Part shown: one piece after another, positions 55,498 through 64,000 of the stretch
How the letters are laid out: every line of letters begins with the position of its first letter
Position numbering within the stretch: position 1 is the stretch's first letter
From: Phycisphaeraceae bacterium
Lineage (GTDB): Bacteria > Planctomycetota > Phycisphaerae > Phycisphaerales > UBA1924
Assembly (NCBI GenBank): GCA_020639135.1
Contig: JACKHE010000002.1
Coordinates: 1-64,000 of the forward strand
DNA: 64,000 nt
Reading direction: 5' to 3'
Translations under genes and position numbers: made by a program
Notes under the pieces: model-generated
What the model was told of the DNA's origin: nothing
Seen by the model: the letters and a program-made list of their open reading frames with translations, nothing else
The model's database searches: none

Positions 55498-58086
55498 TCA
55501 GCTCCCGACGAGGACGAACATGTTGACGCCCAGGCTGAGCAGGGCGTCGCCGACGATGAAGCCTGCCGCCAGCGGCACGCCCCATTCCTCGGCGAAGGTC
55601 CGGCCCTTCCACCTGGCGACGATGATGTTGATGACGCAGCCGATGCCGTAGGTGGCGATGTAGTTCATGGGCAGGTACATCGAGAGCCCGACGAGCACGC
55701 CGAGCCCCGAGAATGCGCCCAGGCCCAGCAGGCCGCCGAGCAGCGCGCCGAAGCCGTAGAGGGCGTAGGGCATCTCGCCGCCCTGCACGCCGGTGATGAT
55801 CGCCTGCAGCGCCTGGGCCTGCGGCGCGGTGGTGTCGGTGCCGTCGCCCATGGGGATGCCGAACTTTTCCATGTTCGACGCGGCGATGAGCAGCAGGACG
55901 AACATGGTGATGACGGGCCCGGCGCCTGTGGAGATGATCTCGACGATCTGCTGCCTTCTGGGCGAGCCGCCGACGAGATATCCGGTCTTCAGGTCGGCCA
56001 TCATGTCCGCGGCGCAGGTGATGGCCACGCACAGCGCCGATCCGAGCATCACCGCAGCGAGGACGTCGCCGGTGCCTCCCAGCACCATCACCAGCACCAC
56101 CGTGATCAGGGCCATGCCCGAGATGGGCGACCAGTCGGTCATGCCGGTGCACTGGGCGATGATGATCCCGGCGAACCAGATCCACGCGATGCCGATGAGC
56201 GCGATGATGGCCGAGCGTGCGAAGCTGGGCAACCCCAGCTTGGCGAGGATGCCCGGCTTGGCGGACAGGGTCGCCATGAACTCCGCCTTCTGCGAGTCCG
56301 TGAACGCGCCGCTCTTCCACTGCTCGAGCGAATCCTGCGTCTCGAAGCCGACGGCGTAGCCCCAGTATTCGGTGGTGTCGACGCTCGGGCAGACCTCGTT
56401 GTGCGTGATCGGGTCGGTGTGGTTGATCGCCTCCGTGGCGGTGTAGTTGGAGGCGAAGAAGAGGAACGCCCCGCCCAGGAGCACGGCCACGAGCAGCACG
56501 CGCAGGCCCAGCTCGTCCTTGCCGACCTTGCTCGACGAGCCGCCGCCGCTGGCGGCGATGGACTTGAATGCCTCCTTGATCGCGGGCAGCGACGCGACGA
56601 CGCCCATCATGGCGCCGCCCAGCAGCAGCCCGATGCCCAGCGGGCGGTTGATGTTGCGATAGCCGAAGTTGGCGGCCTCGTGCGCGGTGATGGTCTCGGG
56701 CATCCACCCCATCATGAACATCAGCGGGTTGATGAACAGGTACGCGATGACGCCGCCCGCAAGCACGAAGAGCCCCGCGCGGCCGGTGAGGTACCCGGCG
56801 CCCAGCGCGAAGGGCGCGATGGCGAAGAGCAGCTGCATGTGGTCGGGGAGCCCCAGGATCCGGCCCGCGTCAACGTTCTCGTCATCGACGACGAGGTCCG
56901 GGCGACCGCCTCGGTCGCGGTCGGACTTGACCGTCAGCACCGGGTCCTGCGTGCCGTAGCCGTTGTAGCCGAAGTCCAGTGTCCCGGCCTGCGTGTCGAT
57001 CTGCTCGCCGATGCGGATGCCCAGATCGGAGTAGCCCCACATGGGTTTGGCGGCCCAGCCCGCCTTGCGGGAGCGGAGGTCGTCCCAGGAGGCGCCCTCG
57101 ACGCCGGTCGTGACGGCGAAGACCCGGTCCGGGAGCACGTCGGGGTAATCATTGAGCGGGTACTCGCCGACGGCCCCCTTGGGCAGCGTCGCGTTGATCG
57201 CCGCGAGCGAGGCCGCCTTGGCTTCGTTGACGCGATCCTGGATCTCGTCGGCGGTGTGTTTCGCGTCGCTGATCGCCTGGCAGTCCGCGCCAGATGACGA
57301 CAGCTCGTCCACGTGCTTCCTGGCGTCCTTGAGTTCACCCCGGACACGGCCGTGCTCGACGAGCGCGGTGGGGGCGTTCTGATTCGTCATCCAACCGTTG
57401 ATGAGGTTGGTCAGGAGGATGTCCTGATCGGTGATCTTCTCCTCGAAACGGAGGTGCTCGAGCTCGTCGAGGCGCGCCTCGCCCTCGACCTGGGGGAGCT
57501 GCGCGGGTGCGGCGATGATGGAGGCGATCACGATGCCGATGACGAGCATCAGCGCCTTCTTGGGTCCGGCGCCGGGGGACTTGAGGATGGTGCCCACCGC
57601 GACGGCGCTGGGGAAGCGGAGCCGCTCGATGTCGAGCATCTGCTTGCGGAGCGGGACGATGAAGGCGCAGCCGAGGATTGCGCCGGCGACGCAGGCGATG
57701 CACAAGAGGATGAAGTTGATGTTGGGGCTTGTCCCGGCGACGAGCGGGATGCCGAGCAGGAACAGCACCGGGACCGTGAAGATGACGCCGGAGTTGGGCG
57801 TGTTGACGGCCGAGCCGACGGTCTGAGCGATGTTGACCTCGAGGATCGAGCCTTTCCTGAGGACTCCTCGGAGGACGCCGAAGCCGAGCACCGCCGCGAT
57901 GGAGGACCCGACGATCGTGAACCCGATCTTGAGCCCCGCGTAGGTGATGGCGGCGTTCATGATCGCGCCGACGACGACGCCGAAGACGATCGATGCGATC
58001 GTCACCTCGCGGTACTTGCCCCTGGCGCGTGGGGCGCCCTTGGGTGCGGGGGTCGTCTGGGGTGCGGGTTCCGGGGTGTTGTCCAT
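55498..58086 (-). CDS. OPT family oligopeptide/metal-chelate transporter
   Basis: From the ATG at 58086, which has GGAG nine bases upstream, the product is 862 residues; an ATG at 58134 lacks a ribosome site. It has more than a dozen hydrophobic segments. OPT-type sequences include TIASIVFGVVVGAIMNAAITYAGLK in parts, and NTPNSGVIFTVPVLFLLGIP. The family imports oligopeptides or metal chelates with protons. A soluble loop of about 250 residues (about 190-420) interrupts the membrane domain, longer than in most bacterial members. Confidence 0.83.
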   Translation of the reverse strand: MDNTPEPAPQTTPAPKGAPRARGKYREVTIASIVFGVVVGAIMNAAITYAGLKIGFTIVGSSIAAVLGFGVLRGVLRKGSILEVNIAQTVGSAVNTPNSGVIFTVPVLFLLGIPLVAGTSPNINFILLCIACVAGAILGCAFIVPLRKQMLDIERLRFPSAVAVGTILKSPGAGPKKALMLVIGIVIASIIAAPAQLPQVEGEARLDELEHLRFEEKITDQDILLTNLINGWMTNQNAPTALVEHGRVRGELKDARKHVDELSSSGADCQAISDAKHTADEIQDRVNEAKAASLAAINATLPKGAVGEYPLNDYPDVLPDRVFAVTTGVEGASWDDLRSRKAGWAAKPMWGYSDLGIRIGEQIDTQAGTLDFGYNGYGTQDPVLTVKSDRDRGGRPDLVVDDENVDAGRILGLPDHMQLLFAIAPFALGAGYLTGRAGLFVLAGGVIAYLFINPLMFMMGWMPETITAHEAANFGYRNINRPLGIGLLLGGAMMGVVASLPAIKEAFKSIAASGGGSSSKVGKDELGLRVLLVAVLLGGAFLFFASNYTATEAINHTDPITHNEVCPSVDTTEYWGYAVGFETQDSLEQWKSGAFTDSQKAEFMATLSAKPGILAKLGLPSFARSAIIALIGIAWIWFAGIIIAQCTGMTDWSPISGMALITVVLVMVLGGTGDVLAAVMLGSALCVAITCAADMMADLKTGYLVGGSPRRQQIVEIISTGAGPVITMFVLLLIAASNMEKFGIPMGDGTDTTAPQAQALQAIITGVQGGEMPYALYGFGALLGGLLGLGAFSGLGVLVGLSMYLPMNYIATYGIGCVINIIVARWKGRTFAEEWGVPLAAGFIVGDALLSLGVNMFVLVGS

Positions 58087-58203
58087 GGAGCGGGTCTCCG
58101 AACCGGCGTGGTCGCCGGTGGTTGATCGGGCCATGTTGAGGAAAACTCGCCCCGCGCACAACCCCCTTGTGGATCAAATGCTGCGGCCGCGCGTCCCGGG
58201 CCG

Positions 58204-58223
58204 GGATTCAGTCGATTGAATCC
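58204..58223 (-). terminator. Hairpin downstream of the fliN-like gene
   Basis: GGATTCA and TGAATCC form a perfect 7-bp stem with a six-base loop, 23 bases past the fliN-like stop on the minus strand. No T-tract follows, so it is at best a weak terminator or a protein-binding palindrome. Confidence 0.3.
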
Positions 58224-58246
58224 GTCGTGTTGGCCAGCAATGCCGG

Positions 58247-58603
58247 TCAGATCTGTCCGGCGAGGAACTGCGCCGCCAGGTCCTCCGCGTCGGCGTCCTC
58301 GGCTGACGAATCCTGCGAGGAGCCCCCCGCGTACTGGGGCCCGCCCATCGCCTTGATCCGGGCGCGGAGGTCCCCGATGAACGAGATCTGGAGACCGAAG
58401 TTCTCGACAACCTTGACGGCGATGCCCGAGCCGATGGGCTTGTTGTTCACCAGCAGCTCCAGCTCCTCGTCGGCCGATTTGGGCAGTTCGATGATCGAGC
58501 CCGGGACCATGGAGCGGACGTCGCTGAGCGCGATAGCGCGGCGACCGATCTCGACGACGATCGGCACTTCGAGCCTGAGGATGGCGCTGATATCCGAGGG
58601 CAT
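58247..58603 (-). CDS. FliN/SpoA-domain protein (flagellar switch or secretion type)
   Basis: The 118-residue product has one SpoA (surface presentation of antigens) domain, residues about 8-80. It includes LRLEVPIVVEIGRRAIALSD, GSIIELPKSADEELELLVNN and GFGLQ-like elements. The C-terminal 35 residues are Ala/Glu/Asp-rich. FliN forms the lower ring of the flagellar motor switch that CheY controls. No other flagellar gene is nearby, so it is an orphan here; the che cluster at 1-4372 could be a partner. Confidence 0.8.
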   Translation of the reverse strand: MPSDISAILRLEVPIVVEIGRRAIALSDVRSMVPGSIIELPKSADEELELLVNNKPIGSGIAVKVVENFGLQISFIGDLRARIKAMGGPQYAGGSSQDSSAEDADAEDLAAQFLAGQI

Positions 58604-58651
58604 CTCGCCCTGACTATCGGCGATCCCGGGGGGCGGGCTGCAGCCGCCCGA

Positions 58652-59947
58652 TCAGCCCTGATACCGGCGGAAGATCAGCGTGACGTTGTGCCCGCCGAAT
58701 CCGAAGGTGTTGTTCATCACCACGTTGACCCTGGCGTCGCGCGCCGTGTTGGCGGCGAACTCAAGGTCGAAGCCCTCGTCGGGCTCGTCGAGGTTGATGG
58801 TGGGGGGGATCACGCCGTGGCGGATCGCCCCGAGGCAGGCGAGGGCCTCGACGCTCCCGGAGGCGCCGAGGCAGTGGCCGTGCATGGACTTGGTCGAGCT
58901 CATCACGAGCCGCCCGCCGGCCGACTTGCGGGCATGGTCGCCGAAGACCGCCAGGGCGGCGTTGACCTCCGCGGCGTCGCCCAGGGGCGTCGAGGTGCCG
59001 TGGGCGTTGACGTAGTCGATTTCCGTCGGGGTCAGCCCGGCGTCCTTGAGCGCCCAGGTCATCGACCGGGCGGCTCCCCGGCCCTGCTCGTCCGGCGCGG
59101 TGATGTGCGTCCCGTCGCTGGAGGCGGCGTAGCCGGCGATCTCCGCGAGGATTTCCGCCCCGCGGGCCCTGGCGTGCTCCAGGGTCTCGAGCAGCAGGCA
59201 GGCGGCGCCCTCGGACAGGACGAACCCGTCCCGGTCCTTGTCGAAGGGGCGCGAGGCCCGCTCCGGGGCGTCGTTCCGGCTGGACAGCGCCTTCATGCAG
59301 GTGAACGCCGAGATGCAGATCGGGGTGACGGCGCCCTCGGTCCCGCCCGCGATCATCACGTCAGCCTCACCCCGCTGCATCATCCGGACGGCCTCGCCGA
59401 TCGAGTGCCCCGACGAGGCGCAGGCCGTGGCGTGCGCCGAGGAGGGGCCATGGAGGCCGAAACGGATGGAGACGTGCCCGGCGGTCGAGTTGACCATGAG
59501 CTTGGGCACGGTGAAGGGGCTCAGTCGCGTGGGGCCCTTCTGCCGCAGGACGTGGACGCCCTGCTCGATGGTCGAGATGCCCCCGATGCCCGAGCCGATG
59601 ACGACGCCGCAGCGCTCCGGGTCTTCCCTGGAGAAATCGATGCCGGAATGGCTGACGGCTTCGACGGCCGCGGGGATGCCGAGCATCGTGACGCGGTCCA
59701 GGCGCCGGGCCTCGCGGACATCGAAGTGCTGCTCGGGGTCGAAGTCATGGATCTGGCCGGCGATGCGCACGGGCCACTCCCCGGGGACCTCGTCGAACTC
59801 GGCCCCGGTGATCATGGAGATCCCGCTCCGGCCGGCGACCATCGCGTCCCAGGTCGATGCGGCGTCGAGCCCCAGGTTGGTGATGGCGCCGACGCCGGTG
59901 ACGACGATGCGTGGCTGTTCCGAGTTGTTGCGCGCGGCGCCGGTCAT
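58652..59947 (-). CDS. fabF: Beta-ketoacyl-ACP synthase II
   Basis: The 431-residue product elongates acyl-ACP in type II fatty-acid synthesis. The nucleophilic Cys is in ATACASSGHS, the first His in NAHGTSTPLGD and the second in SMHGHCLGASG. The usual Thr between Met and Gly of the last motif is His here. The C-terminus has NNTFGFGGHN. It lies 26 bases after acpP on the same strand. Confidence 0.94.
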   Translation of the reverse strand: MTGAARNNSEQPRIVVTGVGAITNLGLDAASTWDAMVAGRSGISMITGAEFDEVPGEWPVRIAGQIHDFDPEQHFDVREARRLDRVTMLGIPAAVEAVSHSGIDFSREDPERCGVVIGSGIGGISTIEQGVHVLRQKGPTRLSPFTVPKLMVNSTAGHVSIRFGLHGPSSAHATACASSGHSIGEAVRMMQRGEADVMIAGGTEGAVTPICISAFTCMKALSSRNDAPERASRPFDKDRDGFVLSEGAACLLLETLEHARARGAEILAEIAGYAASSDGTHITAPDEQGRGAARSMTWALKDAGLTPTEIDYVNAHGTSTPLGDAAEVNAALAVFGDHARKSAGGRLVMSSTKSMHGHCLGASGSVEALACLGAIRHGVIPPTINLDEPDEGFDLEFAANTARDARVNVVMNNTFGFGGHNVTLIFRRYQG

Positions 59948-59973
59948 GGTTGCATCAAGAGCCGGAAAGCCGG

Positions 59974-60219
59974 TCAGTCGTTGGCGTTGGCGACGAGGAA
60001 CTCGATGGCCTGACCCACGGTCTGGATCTTCTCGGCGTCGTCGTCGGGGATGGTGGTCGAGAAGTTGTCCTCGAGCTCCATCACCAGCTCGACGGTGTCG
60101 AGGCTGTCGGCGTTGAGATCGTTGACGAAGCTGGTCTCGCGAGTGATCTCGCTGCTTTCGACACCGAGCTGCTTCGAGACGATATCGATCACCTTCGCTT
60201 CAATTTCTGCTTCGGTCAC
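59974..60219 (-). CDS. acpP: Acyl carrier protein
   Basis: The 81-residue acidic product has the phosphopantetheine Ser39 in NADSLDTVE. The helix-2 acidic face and length are standard. It carries the growing acyl chain for FabD, FabH, FabF and FabG. It has its own promoter upstream (60292-60320) and is followed by fabF. Confidence 0.96.
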   Translation of the reverse strand: MTEAEIEAKVIDIVSKQLGVESSEITRETSFVNDLNADSLDTVELVMELEDNFSTTIPDDDAEKIQTVGQAIEFLVANAND

Positions 60220-60291
60220 GGCGGTTCTCCGGAAAGGCCGACGGGGGGGCAGGAAACGGCCCGGCCCCCACGGGTAAAGGATTAAGGGACG

Positions 60292-60320
60292 AATATAGCC
60301 TCACGATCGAGGCACGCCAA
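60292..60320 (-). promoter_or_regulatory. acpP promoter
   Basis: On the minus strand TTGGCG (60320-60315), a 17-base spacer and TATATT (60297-60292) make a good sigma-70-like promoter. It starts transcription about 65 bases before acpP and would let acpP-fabF be made at a higher level than the genes upstream. Confidence 0.7.
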
Positions 60321-60386
60321 CGTCGGGGCCGCGGAAACGGGGCCCCGCTTCAGGGCCTCCCCGCGGGGCGGCCCCGGGGTCTTCCA

Positions 60387-61148
60387 TCAGCACATCGTCA
60401 GCCCGCCGTCCACACACAGGCACTGCCCGGTGAGATAGCCGGCCCCCTCTGAGGCGACGTAGGCCACCGCGTGAGCGATGTCCTCGACCGCGCCGAGCCG
60501 CTTGACGGCCAGGTTCGCGGTGAGCTGGGTCTTGATGTTCTCCGGCAGCCCCGCGGTCATGTCGGTCTCGATGAACCCGGGGGCGATCACGTTGACGGTG
60601 ATCCCCTTGCCGCCGATCTCCCGCGCCAGGGACTTGGACATCCCCACGAGGCCCGCCTTGGCGGCGGCGTAGTTCGCCTGCCCCGGGTTGCCCACCACCC
60701 CGCTGGTCGAGCCGATGTTGATGATCCGGCCCCACTTGTTCTTCATCATGGGGCGGATCGCCGCCCGGCAGGCGACGAAGCACGCCTTGAGATTGACGTT
60801 GATGACGGTGTCGAAGTCCTCGTCGCTCATTCGGAGCGCGAGGTTGTCCCGGGTGATCCCCGCGTTGTTGACCAGGATGTCCAGCCGGCCCTGGTCCGAC
60901 GCGATCGACTCGATCGTCTCGGCCAGCCTGCCGCTGTCCGCGGCGTCCACGGCGTGCACCGACGCCGAGCCGCCGGCCTCCTCGATGAGCGATCTGACCT
61001 CGCTCAGCGGGCCGGCGCTGCGGCTGATCAGCGCGACGTGGCAGCCGGAACCGGCCAGTTGCAGCGCGATCGCCTTGCCGATGCCTCGGCTGGCGCCGGT
61101 GACGACCGCGACGCGGCGTGGGGCGTTGTTGGCGGGTGTATCAGCCAT
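60387..61148 (-). CDS. fabG: 3-oxoacyl-ACP reductase
   Basis: The 253-residue short-chain dehydrogenase has the NADP motif VTGASRGIG, NNAG (residues about 96-99) and the catalytic Ser-Tyr-Lys in NIGSTSGVV and YAAAK. It reduces 3-oxoacyl-ACP in fatty-acid elongation. The placing between fabD and acpP is typical. A 68-base gap separates it from the lipoprotein gene upstream. Confidence 0.93.
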   Translation of the reverse strand: MADTPANNAPRRVAVVTGASRGIGKAIALQLAGSGCHVALISRSAGPLSEVRSLIEEAGGSASVHAVDAADSGRLAETIESIASDQGRLDILVNNAGITRDNLALRMSDEDFDTVINVNLKACFVACRAAIRPMMKNKWGRIINIGSTSGVVGNPGQANYAAAKAGLVGMSKSLAREIGGKGITVNVIAPGFIETDMTAGLPENIKTQLTANLAVKRLGAVEDIAHAVAYVASEGAGYLTGQCLCVDGGLTMC

Positions 61149-61216
61149 GGAGCGCGTGGATTCCTCGCCCGGGGCTGCATGATCGCCGCCGCGGGTCTGC
61201 GGGTAATTCGGACGAC

Positions 61217-62008
61217 TCAGCGGAGCCCCCGGCGTCCGCCGCCGCGACCCCTGCTGCCGCCGCCGCGGCGCCGCGAGTTGTTGTCGCCGCGTCTGGGGTC
61301 ATTGAGGGTGGGGTCGAAGGTGTCGTCGATGATGGCGCCGGGTTCGGGGATGTCCCTGGCGGCGAGGCTGCCGCCGTCGAGTTCGACGGCGGTGAGCGCA
61401 TCGGCGGGGGTTTCGAGCGCGATGCCGGCGAAGAGCCAGCCGTTTCCGAGCCGCTCGCCGGACCAGCCGAGGAGGTAGGCGCCGTCGGCCGATTCGATGC
61501 CCAGGCCCACCTTGATGCTCTCGCCCTGCTCCTCGAGGGTGCAGACGCGCACCTTGGTGATCGACTCGGTGCTGCTCTGCCAGGCGCCGCTCTCGACCAG
61601 TTCATCGAGGATCACCTGGTTCGGCTCGTCGAGCATCGGGTGCAGCGCTCTGGAGTCGCCGTTGGCGATCGCGGCGGCGAGCGCGGCGACGGTCTCGGCG
61701 ATGTCGCTGCCGGACGGCTCGTTGATCTTGGGGAACTCCACCTTGGGGTCGAGCTCCAGGCCTTCGAGGGCGTTGCGGGATGCGGTCTTGCGCGACGGCG
61801 CGGGGGTCGATACCGGCGCCGGGTCGGAGGCCGGGGCCTGCGCCTGCTGGGTCGGCGTCGGCCTGCCCGCCGCGCCCTTGCCCTTGCCGAGGGATTTCTT
61901 GTCGTCGCAGCCCGTGAGCGCGATCGCGGCCACGAGCAGGCCGGTCAGCGCCAGGCGCCGGGTTGCGCGGCGGAGGGATTCAGAGTTGTCATTCGCCGGG
62001 TTCATCAT
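61217..62008 (-). CDS. Lipoprotein of unknown function embedded in the fab operon
   Basis: The 263-residue product has a lipobox (IALTGC, Cys at about residue 34) after a hydrophobic stretch, then a Pro/Ala/Thr-rich linker. A folded region of about 150 residues (about 85-235) follows, ending in a Gly/Arg-rich tail (RRRGGGSRGRGGGRRG). No family is recognised. Its start overlaps the fabD 3' end by 20 bases, so it is translated from the fab transcript. The RGG-like tail is also seen in S5 in this window. Confidence 0.7.
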   Translation of the reverse strand: MMNPANDNSESLRRATRRLALTGLLVAAIALTGCDDKKSLGKGKGAAGRPTPTQQAQAPASDPAPVSTPAPSRKTASRNALEGLELDPKVEFPKINEPSGSDIAETVAALAAAIANGDSRALHPMLDEPNQVILDELVESGAWQSSTESITKVRVCTLEEQGESIKVGLGIESADGAYLLGWSGERLGNGWLFAGIALETPADALTAVELDGGSLAARDIPEPGAIIDDTFDPTLNDPRRGDNNSRRRGGGSRGRGGGRRGLR

Positions 62009-62954
62009 GCTGCACCACCTTGACGCCTCGGTCGATTCGTCGCATCAGCCCCATCAGGGTCTTGCCCGGGGCCATCTCGTGCCAGTCCGCCCCGCCGGCC
62101 TGACCGGCGAGCCACAGGCAGTTGTCCGCCCACCGGACCGGGCGGGTGAGCTGCTCGACAAGCCGCCGTCGGATCATCTCCTCTACGGTAGCCCCGGAAT
62201 CCTCGTCCTGCCCGTGCCCCGCCCCGGTGACATTGGAGCAGACGATCGAGCGCGGGGGGCGGATCTCCGTCCGGGACAGGGCCTCGGCCAGCCGCTCGGC
62301 CGCAGGGGCCATCAGGGGCGAATGGAACGCCCCGGCCACCTCCAGCCTCGTCGCGCGGAGCCCGAGTTTCGATGCCTCGGTCTCGGCCCGCTCGCACGCC
62401 GCGGTGTGCCCGCTGAGGACGATCTGTCCAGGGGCGTTGAAGTTCGCGGGGACCAGGATGTCGTCGCTCGCCGCGGATTCGCAGACCCGGTTCGCCTGCT
62501 CTTCGTCGGCGCCGATGAGGGCGACCATCGAGCTGTCCACCGCCTCGGCGGCCTCCTGCATGGCCTTGCCGCGCAGGGTCACGAGCTCGAGTCCGTCGGC
62601 GAAGGCGATCGAGCCGGCCAGGTGCAGCGCGGTGTATTCACCCAGGCTGAGCCCCGCTGTTGCGAGGATGTCGATCTCCCGACCCGCGTTCTGGGCCTCG
62701 GCCACCAGCGCCTGGTAGCAGGCGACGGAGACGGTGTAGATCGCCGGCTGCGCGACGTCGGTGCGGTTGAGCACGTCGGCCGGTCCGTGGAAGCACAGCT
62801 CGCTGAGCCTGGCCCCGAGGCGGTCGCCGAGGATCTCATCAGCGGCGCCGAAGGTCTGCGCGGCGGCGGCGGCGTGGTCGAACCACGCCTTGCCCATCCC
62901 GATGCGCTGGGCGCCCTGTCCGGGGCAGAGCAGGATCACCTGGTTGGCGGTCAT
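61989..62954 (-). CDS. fabD: Malonyl-CoA:ACP transacylase
   Basis: The 321-residue product has the family start (VILLCPGQGAQRIGMG), the active Ser in GLSLGEY (the usual His before Ser-Leu is Leu), and the catalytic His in GAFHSPLM. It loads malonyl onto ACP. The frame is open upstream through fabH but the ATG at 62954 gives the proper N-terminus. It follows fabH by 80 bases. Confidence 0.92.
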   Translation of the reverse strand: MTANQVILLCPGQGAQRIGMGKAWFDHAAAAAQTFGAADEILGDRLGARLSELCFHGPADVLNRTDVAQPAIYTVSVACYQALVAEAQNAGREIDILATAGLSLGEYTALHLAGSIAFADGLELVTLRGKAMQEAAEAVDSSMVALIGADEEQANRVCESAASDDILVPANFNAPGQIVLSGHTAACERAETEASKLGLRATRLEVAGAFHSPLMAPAAERLAEALSRTEIRPPRSIVCSNVTGAGHGQDEDSGATVEEMIRRRLVEQLTRPVRWADNCLWLAGQAGGADWHEMAPGKTLMGLMRRIDRGVKVVQHDEPGE

Positions 62955-63034
62955 ATGCGGGGTCGTCCTGTGCGGGATTCGAACCGAGGTTCGGCGATGG
63001 GGGGTGAGATCCGGGGTTCGGCGGGCGGGTCGGT

Positions 63035-64000
63035 TCAGACGCGCCAGAGGCTGCTGGTCCAGGTGAGCCCGCCGCCGAAGGCGACGAACATGACGAGGTC
63101 GCCCGCATGGTACAGGCCCTTGGCCCGGGCCTCGTCGAGGCACAGCGGCACCGATCCGGCGCTGCTGTTGCCGTAGTCCTGGATGTTGACGTAGAGCTTC
63201 TCCTCGGGGATGCCAAGCCGCTCGCGGGAGGCGTCGAGGATGCGCAGGTTGGACTGGTGCGAGATGAACAGCGCCACGTCGTCCACGCCGATCCCCGCCT
63301 GCACGCAGGTGGACTCGATCAGCCTGGGGAACGTCGATACGGCGAACTTGAACACCTCGCGGCCCCGCATCTGCAGCCTGCCGTAGCGGATGTCGCACAG
63401 GTCCGCGCCCTCGGGCATGTCGCGCTCGGCGTAGGGCAGGTGCAGGTCGGCCCAGCCGCGGCCGTCGGCGCACATCTGCGAGGCGATGATCCCCTTGCTC
63501 GTGTCGTCGGTGGCGCGGAAGACGGCCGCCCCCGCGGCGTCGCCGAAGAGCACGACGTTGTTCCGGTCGGCGATGTCCACGATGTTGCTCATGACGTCGC
63601 AGCCGATCACGCCGATCGTGCGGTGCTCGCCGGTGCGGATCAGTGCGCTGGCGATGTTCATCGAGTACACGAACCCGGAGCACGCCGCCATCAGGTCGAA
63701 CGCCCCGGCGTTGACCGCGCCGAGCTCCGCGGCGATCTTGCACGAGGTCGAGGGGCAGCGCGTCTCGCCGGTGACCGAGGCGAGGATCAGCAGGTCCAGC
63801 TCGGACGGGTCGAGCCCCGCGTCCTCCAGCGCCCGCCGCATCGCCGTGCGCCCCAGCGAGAGCACGCCCTCGCCCTTGTCGGGGTCGCAATAGCGCCGCT
63901 GGCGGATGCCGGTGCGCTGGGTGATCCACTCGTCGCTGGTGTCCATGTAGGCGGAAAGGTCGTTGTTGGTCAGCACGCCCTCGGGCAGCGCGCTCCCGAC
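63035..64000 (-). CDS. fabH: Beta-ketoacyl-ACP synthase III (5' end outside window)
   Basis: The open frame reaches the window edge with GSALPEGVLTNND, which is the normal FabH region after the first beta strand, so about ten residues are missing. The catalytic Cys is in MAACSGFVYS, His in ISHQSN and Asn in YGNSSAGS. It starts fatty-acid synthesis by joining acetyl-CoA and malonyl-ACP. It is the first fab gene seen; upstream genes lie outside the window. Confidence 0.94.
   Translation of the reverse strand, partial: VGSALPEGVLTNNDLSAYMDTSDEWITQRTGIRQRRYCDPDKGEGVLSLGRTAMRRALEDAGLDPSELDLLILASVTGETRCPSTSCKIAAELGAVNAGAFDLMAACSGFVYSMNIASALIRTGEHRTIGVIGCDVMSNIVDIADRNNVVLFGDAAGAAVFRATDDTSKGIIASQMCADGRGWADLHLPYAERDMPEGADLCDIRYGRLQMRGREVFKFAVSTFPRLIESTCVQAGIGVDDVALFISHQSNLRILDASRERLGIPEEKLYVNIQDYGNSSAGSVPLCLDEARAKGLYHAGDLVMFVAFGGGLTWTSSLWRV

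Overview
This 64 kb window is GC-rich (about two thirds G+C by eye), densely coding bacterial chromosome. It has no rRNA, tRNA, CRISPR array, insertion sequence or phage gene that I can see. The best guess is a member of the Planctomycetota, probably near the Phycisphaerae. The support is two secreted proteins ending in dockerin-like DLNGDGVVDTADLGILLG repeats, a cytochrome-like motif resembling planctomycete PSCyt domains, a CheX/FapA chemotaxis-type cluster, and an S10-spc-alpha operon with unusual additions and losses. This assignment is inference; no 16S gene is present.

Layout. 1-4372: the 3' part of cheA, then cheX, cheY and a FapA/DUF342 gene. 4448-13179: envelope or secreted proteins (a cytochrome-like protein, a coiled-coil lipoprotein, a beta-propeller protein, an FG-GAP/ASPIC protein and an unknown exported protein) plus a plant-type ferredoxin-NADP reductase. 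13376-29137: a ribosomal protein supercluster, rpsJ-rplC-rplD-rplW-rplB-rpsS-rplV-rpsC-rplP-rpmC-rpsQ-rplN-rplX-rplE-rpsN-rpsH-rplF-rplR-rpsE-rplO-secY-infA-rpmJ-rpsM-rpsK-rpoA-rplQ. It opens at a good promoter and closes at a textbook terminator. rpmD, adk, map and rpsD are missing from their usual places. 29187-30969: pheS without pheT, and a small membrane protein. 30982-42469: a lone ABC-2 permease facing an operon of three SPFH (HflK/HflC-like) proteins, an ABC ATPase, an ABC-2 permease and a membrane-anchored repeat protein.

42494-50752: an FAH-family hydrolase, then a tightly overlapping minus-strand catabolic operon. Read 5' to 3' it encodes a PLP enzyme, a fused Fe-S/molybdenum hydroxylase of the selenium-dependent xanthine dehydrogenase type, an SsnA-like amidohydrolase, an M20 carbamoylase and a nitrilase-superfamily amidohydrolase. 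Together these look like a route for opening and stripping a nitrogen heterocycle. 50949-54059: alaS carrying an AT-rich in-frame segment. 54056-58086: a DUF6265-like protein, a membrane protein and an OPT-family transporter. 58247-64000: an orphan FliN-like gene and the fatty-acid synthesis genes fabF, acpP, fabG, an embedded lipoprotein, fabD and fabH (cut by the window end).

Most unusual points: ribosomal protein L22 carries an N-terminal XRE-type helix-turn-helix domain; alaS contains a roughly 230 bp patch of about 44% G+C that adds some 55-60 residues; three SPFH proteins are co-transcribed with an ABC exporter; the short-form S14 has lost three of four zinc ligands; and L24 and S5 carry histone-H1-like and RGG-like tails. 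Several genes also share an extended -10 type promoter motif.
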